A stretch of DNA of 64,000 nucleotides from positions 92,156,712 to 92,220,711 of the forward strand of contig CM035417.1 of NCBI GenBank assembly GCA_020310875.1, written 5' to 3'. Below the pieces are notes generated by a model that was not told the origin of the DNA, searched no databases, and was given only the letters and a program-made list of their open reading frames with translations. This DNA is from Ceratopteris richardii. Taxonomy: Eukaryota > Streptophyta > Polypodiopsida > Polypodiales > Pteridaceae. Shown one piece after another: positions 1 to 11,950 of the stretch (its first letter is position 1; each line of letters opens with the position of its first letter). A program made the translations under genes and the position numbers.

Positions 1-501
1 AAATGCATATTGTACTTCTCTTGGTCTCGTAAGCATAAATATATGTCCCTGGTAGTGTATGCTTTGAAGATCTTAGACGTGAAACATGTTAGTTTATCTT
101 AGTGATAAATAAAAGAGATAATTGGAGAAATTCTCGTAAGTTGTGTAGCAATCTCTAATATTCATTAAGTCAAAAAGATGGATATTTACACCTTGCCTAT
201 GAGTCATAGGTAACATCCAAATTAGAGCATTTCATGAAACTCTTATGAGTGGGCATTGTAGTACCTCGATGATAGAGAAGTCCTCCATACTCTCTTTGTA
301 TAATATGTCCACTAGCACTTGTTTTTTTTTATATTTCATTTTTATTGATTTGTGAATCTCTCTTTTTAACAACAATACATTGAGTAACTCAGTGAAGTTC
401 TCTTAGTCATTTCTTTGTGTGTGAGTACTCATTATTCGATCCATAAACTACATACTTAAGATATAAACATAGTTAGCATCTCTATAAAGTTTCATAAGAA
501 T
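1..501 (+). repeat. Copia-B 5' LTR, left part
   Basis: It matches the 3' LTR from about 16347 onward, for example the stretch around the phrase GTATGCTTTGAAGATCT. The match is cut at 501 by the CACTA-1 left end and resumes at 12554. No coding sequence is seen here. Confidence 0.85.
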
Positions 502-740
502 CACTACAACATATCACGGGTATACTGAGGCGTCTATCGAGGCAAATGGAGAGGTGCCATTTTGCAACGATGTTGTTGTAAGCATGGGCATAGGCATCGA
601 TAGGAAAGCACCAGTATAGGCGTCAGTATAAGCGTGAGTATAATCATCGATAATCCCTTGGGCATAAGCGACGGTATGGGCATCCGTATGCAGGTGGGCA
701 TACCGACCTCATATCAGAGCCTATACCGTCGACCATATCT
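502..740. repeat. CACTA-1 left terminal and subterminal repeats
   Basis: It starts with the 13-bp terminal repeat. Bases 540-735 hold repeated variants of GGCATAGGCATCG, GTATAAGCGT and GGTATGGGCATC. The 14-mer GCATAAGCGACGGT at 662-675 recurs in both ends of CACTA-2. Such clusters are the binding sites of TNPA-type proteins in En/Spm elements. Confidence 0.8.
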
Positions 741-1299
741 ACAAACCTTTTTTTTGGGCAGAGTGTGTTGTTTCTTGCTACAGCAATATTACCATGTTGT
801 TGTGTAGCAAAAGACAATACACTCTACCAAAAAAAAAAGCGAGTACATGTGGCATACTATAGTGGTTGACGATCTAGTGTTTAGATGATCGGCAACCAAA
901 ACATGATTTGATAAAGCAAAACACTGTTGAACACAAAGAGATGAGAGGAATGAACCATGAACCATGTACAAAAGAGATATATATTCCATAAATGAACCAT
1001 GTACAAAAGTGTGGCAAACCACTGCAATATTTGAGTCAAATAGAAAATGTGGCAAAGCACTACCATATTGGAACTAAATACAAAATTCTGGTGCACCACT
1101 GCCATATGTGAGCCAAATACAAAATTATGGCACACTAGTGCCATACACGTGTCCATATCTATAGTCCTCCAACAAAGAACATTTATGAAATGAGACAAAT
1201 TGACATGATATTTGAGGATGTCACACTTCAAACTCTTGCAATAAATATGCAAAACATAAGATGAACATGCATGACATGCTTAACACAAACAAATTGAAT
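741..1299. repeat. Non-coding stretch with a 39-bp tandem repeat
   Basis: From about 1009 to 1150 there are three and a half copies of a 39-bp unit of the form TGTGGCAAACCACTGC followed by ATATTTGAGTCAAATACAAA-like sequence, diverged by several bases per copy. The short leftward open frames across it reflect the repeat, whose length is a multiple of three, and show no recognisable domain. I see no gene in the rest. Confidence 0.6.
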
Positions 1300-1785
1300 A
1301 ATCAAGATGATACTTACAAACTCTTGATGCATAGTGTCATATCCATCGCTACCCAAATGTGACGGTGTGATCGTATCTAGATGTGTAGCTATCATATCTT
1401 GCTGTTGTCGATATTGATTAGTAATCTGCTATTGCACATCACAAATCATATCTCACTCCTTAGTGTCTGACCATATAGGCCTCGATAGGCTTGCTCTAAA
1501 AGCATCACGAGCCTCCGATCGTCGATGGGATATAACCTCACATGCCATGTGTTGAATCCACTTTAAGCTGAAAATAGGATGCCCATGTGCTAGCTGGTAC
1601 TCCTCATAGATCATCTCTGTGATATAGTTTTTACGATCTTTATCCTACTCACTCCATCTCAACATGATAGAATGTCCAAATTGTATGGAGCAAAGCTATC
1701 ATATGTGCTGATGCATGGCCTTTCTGGCCTCTTCCATCATTAGAGCTACATCACGTATACTACATACCTTGGAATCATCATGGTC
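1300..1785 (-). pseudogene. Ptta/TNPA-like transposase gene of CACTA-1, 3' piece
   Basis: Read leftward, the translation gives DKDRKNYI, then SLKW and HRRSEARD, which align in order with the third exon of the intact-looking gene in CACTA-2 (DERDKKYV, SLKW, HRRYNAR). A preceding stretch LCSIQFGHSIMLRW matches the end of that gene's second exon. This family (plant transposase Ptta/En/Spm) is the DNA-binding partner of the TNP2 transposase. The frame has several stops and was cut from its 5' part (7276-7760) by Copia-A. It is identified by comparison within the window, so the family call is moderately sure. Confidence 0.6.
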
Positions 1786-1790
1786 ATTAG

Positions 1791-2168
1791 TGTTGAGATA
1801 TCAAGCTTAACATGTGATGATCTAGGATGACACGTACCAATTTTTCGTTCTCTGACATGTATAGTGGTCACGCCGCTATATGTCAGGGATACTTCATTGA
1901 GCTTCATTAGATTTATCTACCGAGAGTGATGGCACATTTGTTTCTTGCGAGCTCACTCATTCGCGAACATTAGGTTTTTCAATATGTACTGATCTTTATA
2001 TATTGCACTTGTTATATTCTTGTTTTTAGGTCACTCTTGTACATTCCTTTTATGTAATAGAAGAAGAAGAAGATTATCATTCTTCCTTGCCTCAATCTGT
2101 GTGTGTGCTTCTCCTTGAGAGTGAAAGTGTGTGTGTGAGCTCTCTTCCTTATCTCCTTCCTCGTGACA
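1791..2168 (+). repeat. Copia-A 5' LTR (378 bp)
   Basis: It starts TGTTGAGATA and ends GTGACA directly before the primer site. A probable TATA element, TTTATATATT, lies near 1994. Its partner is 6900-7275. Confidence 0.95.
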
Positions 2169-2180
2169 TGGTATCAGCGC
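2169..2180 (+). other. Copia-A primer binding site
   Basis: TGGTATCAGCGC directly follows the LTR. It differs by one base from the standard plant copia site TGGTATCAGAGC, complementary to initiator-methionine tRNA. Confidence 0.85.
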
Positions 2181-2618
2181 CAGCGTGGTTGTAGGGAGCT
2201 CGTAGAGAAGCCAACGGTGAAGACTACGCGGCAAGGCATGGAGAAAACGCGATTTCACAAAGGACCTCTGTTTGCTATGAAAATCGGCGTGAAGGTAGAA
2301 GACCTCAAAATATTTTTGGGAGTTATCCCTTTAGGGTCACTTGTTTTTGTCAGATCGAAGTTTCGGAGCCATCTCGACCTCCGTTTCGAGCCCGCAAGGT
2401 GGGGCCCACAAAAAAACCAGGTCAATTTCAAAAATTGTAACTTGCATTGTGTTCGGCGACACTCATATATTCCAGATCCAGAATTTCAAGCCATTTTGTG
2501 TACTGTTGATACACGAAAACTATGTTTTTCTGAGATCGAACTGTCATGTCTTAGTGTGACAGTGTTCAAGCAGAAGTGTTGCTTGTAGTGTTTTGCAGTG
2601 TTGTGAATTGTTGGAGAA

Positions 2619-3512
2619 ATGGAAAACATAGATGGAATGAGTCAGCTTATGAGCGATAAGCTGGACAAGAACAACTTCCATGCTTGGAGATTCAGAATGA
2701 CCAATTTCCTGATGGGAAAAGGCTACTGGAAGTACATAAAAGGAGAGAATGAAAATGCTCTGCAGTTACCAGAAAGGAATCGGACTGCAGACCAGTTAAG
2801 AGCATATGAGGAATGGAATCAAGGAGCATGAAAGGTAATGTATTGGCTATCTGTTAGCATACAGGATAGCATGATTGGACACATACAGGATGCCAAGACT
2901 CCAAAAGAGGCTTGGAATAGTTTGGTCACTTTGTATGAGACTAATACAAAGGCACGAAAATTGCAACTCAAGAATGAGCTGCATACATTGGAAAAGAAGA
3001 GCATGTCGGTAAGTGACTACACTCTTAAAATCAAAAGCATATGTGAGTCACTTGCATCTATTGGCGTGAATGTAGATGATGATGATAAGGTGGAAGTGTG
3101 CCTTCGTGGTCTACGAGCTGCATATAAGCAGTTCAGAACTTCCATAGAGACCAGGGAAAATATTCTGAATTTCGCTGATCTGGTATCTATGCTGATTATT
3201 GAAGAACAAAATCTTGGTGAGGATTCAAAATCCCAAGGAAATCCCAGTTCTGAGCAGGTATTCTACTCTCGTAGAGGAAGAGGCAGAGGTAGAGGTTTTG
3301 GAAGTGGAAGAGGAAACAGTAACCAAGACCAAGGCCAACAACAAAATCATGCAAGAGGAAGAGGACAGTTTCGAGGCAGGGGGAGCCAAAGAGGTCGCAA
3401 AAATTTCCAAAGAAATGATTCAGGTAATGATAGTAAAGGATGCTGGAATTGTGGTAAACCTGGACACTTTGAACGTGAATGCAGGTTGAAAAATCAAAAT
3501 AATAGAAGGTAG
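2619..3512 (+). pseudogene. Copia-A gag polyprotein
   Basis: The frame starts MENIDGMSQLMSDKLDKNNF, a usual start of copia gag, after a 440-bp leader with no gene. It contains the gag core (residues about 10-200), a basic Gly/Arg-rich region and a zinc knuckle CWNCGKPGHFEREC near residue 280, which binds RNA in the virus-like particle. An in-frame TGA at 2829-2831 (from CGA by one change) and a TAG at 3510-3512 break it. The frame continues into the protease. Confidence 0.85.
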
Positions 3513-3560
3513 CAAAAAAACTATGCATCCACGAGTGCAGATGATTCTGAGAAGCTGTTT

Positions 3561-6500
3561 ATGGTGCAACATCACATGATGAATATGATGTCTTCTGGTA
3601 TTTCAAAATCGAATGATAATGTCTCGTATGTTGATTCAGGTGCTTCAAATCACATGACCAGTCATGTAGAATGGTTTAGTAGTTTGCAAAAAATACCATT
3701 TCTTGATATATTGAAACAGGTGATGATACATCGCATCCTATTGAGCATACAGGAAACATAGCATTGTCTATGGAGGACGAGAAGGTAAAACATCTTGGTG
3801 ATGTGCTGTATGTTCCAAATATAACAAAGAATCTGGTTTCTATTGGATAAATGGTTGATCAGGGATACAAGTCAGGTTCAATGCTGATGGATTATATGTA
3901 GAAGAGTACAAGCAGGATGGACGATTGATTGCCAAAGGAAACAAAGTGGGTAGGATGTTCACCTTAAATGTGAAGATTCCTGAAATGAATGCAGCCATGT
4001 TTGCAAAAGGTGCATGAGTTATTGCAGATATAGAGATATGGCACAAACGGATTGGACATGCAAACTTGCAAAGGCTGAAACTGATGCAGTCAAAGGAGAT
4101 TGTCCATGGACTACCAAATTTCAAAGTTGCAGAAATGCAAAAGGTATGTGCAGCATGTCAATTTGGTAAAAAATCAATAGCATCATTTCCATATGACAAG
4201 TATTTTAGTGAGAATGTACTAGAAGTAGTACATACAGATGTTTTGGGTCCAGTAAAGACCACATCTATGGGCGGTTGTAGGTTTTATGTTACTTTCATTG
4301 ATGACCATACACGCAAAGTATGGGTATATTTCATGAAAGAGAAGAACGAGGTGTTCACTCACTTCTAGAATTTTAAAGCTATGGTGGAAAAGTAGATAGG
4401 GAAGTACATTCAGACATTAAGATCTAATGGAGGAGGTGAATACATGTCAAATGAGTTCAACAGTTTTCTGAAAAATCATGGAATTCGGCGTCAGTTTTCA
4501 TGCAGGTACACACCACAACAGAATGGCGTTGCTGAATGCAAAAATAGACATATTGCAAAAATAGCAAGAGCCTTGATAGCTGAGAAGAATATGCCTCATT
4601 GTTATTGGGCAAAAGCTATGCATACTGCTGTATACATCATGAACAGAACACCGACTACTGATGTACATCAAGTTACACCTGAAGAGAGGTTTACAGGTAA
4701 AAAGCCAAACTTATCACATCTGAAAGTTTTTGGCTGTATTGCATATGTACATGTTCCAAATGAGTTGAGGATGAAGCTTGATCCGAAAGCAGAAAAATGT
4801 GTCTTCATTGGATACTCCCTTGAGCAAAAGGGGTACAAATTTTATAACCCACTCACACGATAGGTAAAGGTGAGCAGAGATGTGGTATTTGATGAAATGT
4901 CGAGCTTCTATGCAGATGCCAAAGAAGGACTGAGTCTTGAACCAAATGACAAAGAAAATGCTGAAAACCCAAGTGCAGAATCTCAGGTTTTGAGTGGACC
5001 GGATGCATCACCAATCAATAGTTCCAACTCAAATCCATGGAGTGGAAGATTACATGGAAATTTTAGTCCAACAAATTCATCAAATACATCCAAGAAAGGT
5101 AAAGAAAAGCTTTCTGCTGGTCATAAAACATGTGCAAGTTTTGAAGACGTTGATGGAGATTCAAGCGGTTCAGAAAAGAGTCTTGATGAGGAACTTGGAC
5201 TGCCCTCTGTGAAGACTCCAGGAGTAAGAAGGGCACATGTAGATGATACAAGGAGAAGTGACCCAGGACCAAGAAGATCTGGGAGGATTCGTAATTCAGT
5301 GCAACGATTGACATATGATAGTTACATGGCTCGCCATTGTGCCTACATGACAAAGGTAATAGAAGATGTTGAACCTTCTTGTTTTGAAGATACAATTGGT
5401 AATGCAGATTGGGAAAAAGCTATGGATGAGGAGATGGCTGCACTTTATGGAAATGATACATTGAAGCTGGTTCCATTGCCACAAGGAAAGAAACCCATAG
5501 GCTGCAAATGGGTTTACAAGGTAAAGCATAATGCTGATGGTAGCATAAGCAGGTATAAAGGACGATTGGTAGCTAAAGGATATGCACAGACATATGGCAT
5601 TGATTATGAGGAAACATTTAGTCGTGTAGCTAAAATGTCTACTGTTAGGACACCTGTTGCATTAGCTCTAGCAAAAGGATGGACTTTGCATCAGATGGAT
5701 GTGAATGGTGAGTTAGAGGAAGAAGTATATATGGACTAGCCACAAGGATATGAAGATTCAAAACATCCAGAATATGTTTGTAGGTTGCCAAAGGCTTTGT
5801 ATGGGCTCAAGCAAGCTCCGCATGCATGGCGTGCAAGAATTGCTGATTACTTAACCAGCATTGGGTTTTCTATGTGTGATGCAGATCATTCACTATATGC
5901 AAGGAAGACTGATGATGGCATCACGATTGTGGCCATTTATGTTGATGACTTGATTGTAGGTGGCAATAATGAAGAAAGCATCAAAGAGGTAAAGCAACTT
6001 CTTACGCAGGAATTGGACATGAAAGATCTTGGTGTGCTGCGCTATTTATTGGGCATCGAGTTTATACATACAGAAATAGGTATATGGATGTCTCAAAGGC
6101 AACATGCCTTGAATATGCTGCAAATGTATGGTATGGATGATTGTAAGCCAATTTCTATGCCATTAGATCAGAACTTGAAGTTGGATACTACATCAGGTGA
6201 AGCATTGGAAAATGCTACTATGTACATGAAAATTGTGGGAAGTCTTATATATCTCACAATTACAAGGCCTTATCTAAGTTATACTATTGGACTTGAAAGT
6301 CAGTTTATGCAGGTTCCTAGGAAGCCACATTTGGATGCTCTAAGGCACACTCTATGTTATGTGAGTGCTACTCTAGATTATGCATTGTTTTATGAAGCTG
6401 GTGTAGATTTGCAGGTTCATGGATACACCGATGCAGATTGGGTTGAAGGTACTCCAGATAGAAGATCTACTAGTGGCTTTCTTTTCACACTTGGAGGTGC

Positions 6501-6873
6501 AACAATTACATGGAGTAGTAAGAAGCAACCCACTATTGCTTTGTCGAGTATAGAGGTTGAGTATAGAGGTGCTGCAATGATAGCATGTGAGGCATCATGG
6601 CTGGAGATGTTACTTGCAGATTTAGATGTGGAAGTGCAAAAGCCTATCACTATCTATTGTGATAATCTTAGTAGCATACAGTTAGCACGGAACCCTGTTT
6701 TCCATGCTAGAACAAAACATATCGAGGTGCATTATCACTTTATCAGAGAGAAGGTATTAGCAGGTGATATTGATCTTGTTCATGTGAGAATAGATGAGAA
6801 GGTTGCTGATATTTTCACCAAAGCACTTGGAGCTGAGAAGTTGAAGAAGTTTCAGGAGATGCTTGGATTATAG
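3561..6873 (+). pseudogene. Copia-A pol: protease, integrase, RT, RNase H
   Basis: The aspartic protease motif VDSGASNHM lies near 3630. Frameshifts at about 3715 and 3870 follow. From about 4020 to 6873 one frame carries the pre-integrase zinc region (WHKRIGHANL, CAACQFG), the integrase core (HTDVLGP, FIDDHTRK, QQNGVAE), the RT domain with catalytic YVDD at 5938-5949, and RNase H (YTDADWVEGT, ALSSIEVEYRG, HARTKHIEVHYH). In-frame TAG stops at 4366, 4393, 4861 and 5737 each look like one-base changes from a Gln codon. The order PR-INT-RT-RH defines Ty1/copia. It would have copied and inserted the element; it is now dead. Confidence 0.9.
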
Positions 6874-6889
6874 GATATGGCGTTGAGCT

Positions 6890-6899
6890 TGAGGGGGAG
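6890..6899 (+). other. Copia-A polypurine tract
   Basis: TTGAGGGGGAG directly before the 3' LTR is the usual plus-strand DNA primer of plant copia elements. Confidence 0.85.
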
Positions 6900-7275
6900 T
6901 GTTGAGATATCAAGCTCAACATGTGATGATCTAGGATGACACGTACCAGTTTTTTGTTTCTCTAACATGTATAGTGGTCACGCTGCTATATGTCAAGGAT
7001 ACTTCATTGAGCTTTATTAGATTTATCTACCAAGAGTGATGGCACATTTGTTTCTTGCCAGCTCACTCATTCACGGACATTAGGTTTTTCCTTATGTACT
7101 GATCTTTATATATTGCACTTGTATTCTTGTTTTTAGATCATTCTTGTACATTCCTTTTATGTAATAGAAGAATAAGAAGAAGATCGTTCTTCCTTGCCTC
7201 AATCTGTGTGTGTGCTTCTCCTTGAGAGTGAGAGTGTGCGTGTGAGCTCTCTTCCTTATCTCCTTCCTCGTGACA
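6900..7275 (+). repeat. Copia-A 3' LTR (376 bp)
   Basis: It matches 1791-2168 with about twenty small differences and is followed by the target duplication ATTAG. From 6993 on it is part of the 767-bp tandem duplication, so most of it occurs again at 7760-8042. Confidence 0.95.
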
Positions 7276-8526
7276 ATTAGCACCCCAAAGTGTACGTGGT
7301 GCACCATGTGGGGTACCTACATCTGAGCTACTCACTCTAGGAGTAGAAGTGGGAGACACAACGTCCGTCGCACTGCCTCCACAACATTTGCCTCCTCCAA
7401 AGCCACCTGTAGATCCACTTTTGGAACCTCCTCCTCTAGAGTGTGACCTCGATTGATGAGACAGACCATCACTTGTATCGCACTGAGGTGTTGAATGCAC
7501 TCATCGACTACTAGAGCCACGAGGGGATGTCTGATAAGGCAGTCATGGTAGAGTCATAAATCCAGGAGACATACCTCTAGTGGGAGTAGCTCTGCCCATA
7601 GGAGTGACACTAGCGAGAGTGGCAATAGTGGGAGTGAGGCCAATACGAGTGAAATGGGTAGGAGTTAGGTCGAGGGGAGTGCTACCGCGAGCGATCGTGT
7701 ACTCTCAAACAACGGCCATATAAGTGGGAGGTACTTGAGATATAAACTCTAAGAATTGCTCAAGGATACTTCATTGAGCTTTATTAGATTTATCTACCAA
7801 GAGTGATGGCACATTTGTTTCTTGCCAGCTCACTCATTCACGGACATTAGGTTTTTCCTTATGTACTGATCTTTATATATTGCACTTGTATTCTTGTTTT
7901 TAGATCATTCTTGTACATTCCTTTTATGTAATAGAAGAATAAGAAGAAGATCGTTCTTCCTTGCCTCAATCTGTGTGTGTGCTTCTCCTTGAGAGTGAGA
8001 GTGTGCGTGTGAGCTCTCTTCCTTATCTCCTTCCTCGTGACAATTAGCACCCCAAAGTGTACGTGGTGCACCATGTGGGGTACCTACATCTGAGCTACTC
8101 ACTCTAGGAGTATAAGTGGGAGACACAACGTCCGTCGCACTGCCTCCACAACATTTGCCTCCTCCAAAGCCACCTGTAGATCCACTTTTGGAACCTCCTC
8201 CTCTAGAGTGTGACCTCGATTGATGAGACAGACCATCACTTGTATCGCACTGAGGTGTTGAATGCACTCATCGACTACTAGAGCCACGAGGGGATGTCTG
8301 ATAAGGCAGTCATGGTAGAGTCATAAATCCAGGAGACATACCTCTAGTGGGAGTAGCTCTGCCCATAGGAGTGACACTAGCGAGAGTGGCAATAGTGGGA
8401 GTGAGGCCAATACGAGTGAAATGGGTAGGAGTTAGGTCGAGGGGAGTGCTACCGCGAGCGATCGTGTACTCTCAAACAACGGCCATATAAGTGGGAGGTA
8501 CTTGAGATATAAACTCTAAGAATTGC
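6993..8526. repeat. Tandem duplication, two copies of 767 bp
   Basis: Bases 6993-7759 and 7760-8526 are almost identical; I noticed one substitution (AGAAGT versus TATAAGT context near 7342 and 8109). The unit joins the end of the Copia-A LTR, its ATTAG flank and 480 bp of CACTA-1. The junction shares only a two-base overlap (TC). Confidence 0.95.
7276..7760 (-). pseudogene. Ptta/TNPA-like gene of CACTA-1, 5' piece
   Basis: Leftward frames here encode a Ser/Gly/Pro-rich stretch (for example SHSRGGGSKSGSTGGFGG) leading to the Copia-A insertion point. Across that insertion the sequence continues into the conserved part of the Ptta-like gene at 1785. No domain can be named in this piece itself. 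A second copy lies at 8043-8527 because of the tandem duplication. I infer it is the variable N-terminal region of the same gene. Confidence 0.45.
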
Positions 8527-8689
8527 TCCTATGTCATGGAATGCAGAACGAGTGGAGGGATTTGTCCCATTGTGCTCGACAACAAAAAAATCAAATAATT
8601 AACATATGATAATAATGGTAATATAGAGAAATAGTAGTTTACAAAAGAATATAGCAAAGAAATAAACACAAATTAGTACATACAAGTGT

Positions 8690-9301
8690 TTGCTTTAGAA
8701 ATCCTATATTCTAGCATCTTCTTGGAGATCTCATGCACAAAGGATATATATCTCTACATTGGTGACTTCTAGATCTCTTGGTATGCATCTCCACATGTTG
8801 GACGCATGCCATTGCCATCTAGCAGAAACTCGTCTTTAAGAAGGCTGCAATAAGCAATTAGAACTGTATTATTAACTAAAGTTATTTTAATACAGCAATG
8901 AAAGTTTATTTCAAATCCACTTACTTGAAGATTTCAGAGACACTACTGTCTGACCATGCATAAATTGATTGAAGATTGAGCATCATGAGTGACACACATA
9001 GTAGAGATATCTTTGCCCTAGTGTACAGTGGTAAGCATGCTAGTCTTTGCATGTTCTGATATTCTTCGTTGGCTTCTAATCGTGGAATTTCTGTCGTGTC
9101 CATGGAACCCACAACATCTTCTCCACGATCGTGATCTTCATCCATCTCATAAAATGCTTTGAGAATTTCTTCTATTTGTTCATTCTCTGTAATGCAACTA
9201 GTACCTTGTACTTCTGAACCACTCTTCATTCTCTTTTGTCCATAAGAGATTACCGATGAAATGTCATTCGGGTTGACCTCCTCACCAAGGGGACCATGCA
9301 A
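8690..9301 (-). pseudogene. TNP2-like transposase fragment of CACTA-1
   Basis: The leftward frame from 9301 has an acidic region and then LPLYTRAKISLLCVSLMMLN and LQSIYAWSDSSVSE, the pattern of the TNP2 family (a small-residue stretch, then LNL and WSD before the catalytic part). A GTAAGT donor follows at 8924-8919 and an acceptor at 8847-8845. The next exon gives LLLDGNGMRPT, which also fits the family (LLPEGN-like), then breaks at stops. TNP2 is the catalytic transposase of CACTA elements; here only its early part remains. Confidence 0.72.
8845..8924 (-). other. Intron in the TNP2-like fragment
   Basis: On the minus strand it starts GTAAGT after the codon for Lys and ends in GCAG. Both neighbouring pieces resemble TNP2, which supports a real intron. 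Confidence 0.5.
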
Positions 9302-9733
9302 ATGGTAGCATAGGTTTTGTAGTTGATTTTTATCAAAGGATCCATATTATGTAGCATGTGCAATACAAATCCATTATTATTGATTTATTTGATACGTGCA
9401 CTCAATGTAAGTACATGCCATTCTCTCCTTTGAATCCAAAGATGCCATCTAATACCATGTGGACATGTTAGGACACTTAATTCTAGAATCCTAATTTCTT
9501 TATTAAACAAAAAATCCTTTTTTTTATACGATAAATTTAATCCAAAAACTTATTTATCTATATTTATCTATCTATATTGTTCCTTTTTCCTAATTTCTAT
9601 AAATATATGATTATATATACTAATATTTATATATATATATTTAATTTAAGTAAAAACCTATTTATCTATATTTATTTAACTATACTAAAATCCTATTTTC
9701 TTATATATATTTGATTGTATATTGTACTTTTTT

Positions 9734-9827
<94 letters not shown>

Positions 9828-10187
9828 TCTAAAATCCTAGCTATTTTCGTATTTATTTGATTAGAAAACCTAGCTCTTTTCATATTTATTTATGTAAAAA
9901 TCCTAGCTCTATTTTTTATATATTTAATTAGATATATTTAATTTTATAAAAACCCTTAAAACCTTATTTTCTATATATCTAATTATATATATATATGTAA
10001 TTTAATTAAAAACCTATATTAAAATCCTATGTTTTATATATTGAATTTAATAAAAAATCCTTACTCTTTTCATATTTATTTAATAAAAAAACCTTAGCTC
10101 TATTCTTTATATATTTAATTAAATATATTTAAATTAATAAAAACCATAAAATACTATTTATATATATATATATACACACACACACAT

Positions 10188-10219
<32 letters not shown>

Positions 10220-10353
10220 GATTTATATATTTAGAACCCTATTCATCTATAATAAAATCCTAAATTATATATATATATATATATTTATATATTCTAATTT
10301 CTTTTCTTAATTTTTACTCAATTTTTTCTTACATATATTTAATTTAATTAAAA
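9302..10353. repeat. AT-rich stretch with a long (TA)n run
   Basis: No gene is seen. Bases 9737-9823 are a near-perfect TA repeat of about 87 bp. A TA/CA block lies at 10160-10220. The rest repeats short phrases such as AAAATCCTAGCTCT and TTTATATATTTAATT, a degenerate AT-rich array. Confidence 0.85.
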
Positions 10354-11000
10354 ACCCTAAAACCCTATTCCTAAAGACATAGACCTAAAACATGTATATG
10401 TGTGTATGCATTTGTATATACATGTGTATGTGTATATGTATTATGTTTGCATATGTATATATGTGTGTATGTATGTGTAAAAAACCTAAAACCCTAATCC
10501 TAAAGACATAGACCTAAAACATGTATATGTGTGTATGCATGTGTATATACATGTGTATGTGTATATGTATTACGTGTGTGTATGCATGTGTAAAAAGCCT
10601 AAAACCCTAATCCTAAAGACCTAGACTTAAAACATGTATATGTGTGTATGCATGTGTATATACATGTGTATGTGTATATGTATTATGTGTGTAAATGTGT
10701 ATATGTGTGTATGCATGTGTAAGAAGCCTAGAACCCTAATCCTAAAGACATAGACCTAAAACATGTATATGTGTGTATGCATGTGTATATACATGTGTAC
10801 GCATATATGTATTATGTGTGTATATGTATATATGTGTGTATTCATGTGTAAAAAGCATAAAACCTTAATCCTAAAGTCCTAGACTTAAAACATGTATATG
10901 TGCATATGCATGTGTATATATATGTGTATGTGTATATTTATTATGTGTGTATATATGTATATGTGTGTATGCATGTGTAAAAGACCTAAAACCCAAATCC
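10354..11000. repeat. Minisatellite with a unit of about 110-130 bp
   Basis: Six units begin near 10360, 10482, 10600, 10728, 10857 and 10988. Each has AAACCCTAATCCTAAAGAC, then ATAGACCTAAAACATG, then a TG-rich tail (TATATGTGTGTATGCATG) ending in GTGTAAAAAGCC. The tail length varies. It is non-coding. Confidence 0.88.
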
Positions 11001-11950
11001 TAAAGACATAGACCTAAAACATGTATATGTGTGTATGCATGTGTATGTGTATATGTATTATGTGTATATATGTGTATAAGTATGTATATGTGTGTGTACA
11101 TATATGTATATATATGTGTGTGTATGCATATGTGTGTGTATGAATATGCATGATGCATATGTCTATGTATGTATATGCATGTGTGTATGTAATATGTATG
11201 TGAGTGTTTGTGTATAGGTGTGAGTGTTTGTGTATAGGTGTGAGTGTGTACATATATATGTGAGTGTGTGTATATGTATGTGAGTGTGTATGTATATGTG
11301 TGTATGCATGCATACATATGCATGAATATGCATGTGTGTATGTAATATGTGTGTGAGTATGTAATATGCATGTGTTTATGTAGTATATGCATATGTATGT
11401 GTAAGTATATATGTATGTATGTGTGTACGTATGTGTGTGAATGTATGTATGCATATGATGTGTATGTATGTATGCATATGTATGTGTATGTATGTGTTTA
11501 CATATGTTATGAATGTATGTATGCATGTGTATATGTGTGTGTATGTATGTATGCATATGCATATGTGTATATGTGTGTGTATGTATGCATGCATATACGT
11601 GGGTATGTGTATGTGTATGTATCTCTATATCTCTCTCTCTCTTTCATCTCTCTCTCTCTTTCTATCTCTCTTTCATCTCTCTATCTCTCTATGTCTCTCT
11701 TTATCTCCATTTCTAATAAAGAACAAAACAATCATTTACATCTATATGTGTGTGTATGTGTCTCGATATTTCCTCTCTCTCTCTCTTGCATTCTCTCTCT
11801 AACTCTCTTTAATCTCTCATTCTCTCTCTCTCTTTCATCTCTCTCTCTCTTTCTCTCTCTCCCTTTACCTCTCTTTAAATATCTCTCTCTCTCTATGTCT
11901 CTTTCATCTCTCTCTCCCTCTCTATCTCTCTCTTTCTCACTCTATATAAA
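11001..11950. repeat. TG-rich then CT-rich simple repeats
   Basis: Bases 11001-11620 are degenerate TATGTGTG/TATGCATG sequence and 11620-11950 are (CT)n with spacers. Long open frames on both strands are artefacts of repeat units that lack stop codons. Confidence 0.9.

Larger units (their letters stand above)
1791..7275 (+). mobile_element. Copia-A: complete but inactivated Ty1/copia retrotransposon
   Basis: Both LTRs start TGTTGAGATATCAAGC and end CTCGTGACA. The 5-bp target duplication ATTAG lies at 1786-1790 and 7276-7280. The primer site, gag, protease, integrase, RT, RNase H and polypurine tract follow in normal order. It interrupts the Ptta-like gene of CACTA-1. I count roughly twenty LTR differences by eye (about 5-6%). 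The coding part has a handful of stops and two frameshifts, so it is of middle age. Confidence 0.95.

Noticed and set aside
3196-3528. Opposite-strand frames over gag and pol of the Copia elements
   Set aside because: They are shadows of the real coding strand with no own motifs.
7138-8267. Two Ser/Gly-rich leftward frames of 120 codons as separate genes
   Set aside because: They are the two copies of the 767-bp duplication and run from CACTA-1 into LTR sequence, so they are not independent genes.
10354-11000. Interstitial telomere repeat
   Set aside because: The CCCTAA word occurs only once per 110-130 bp unit, not in tandem, so it is not a telomeric array.
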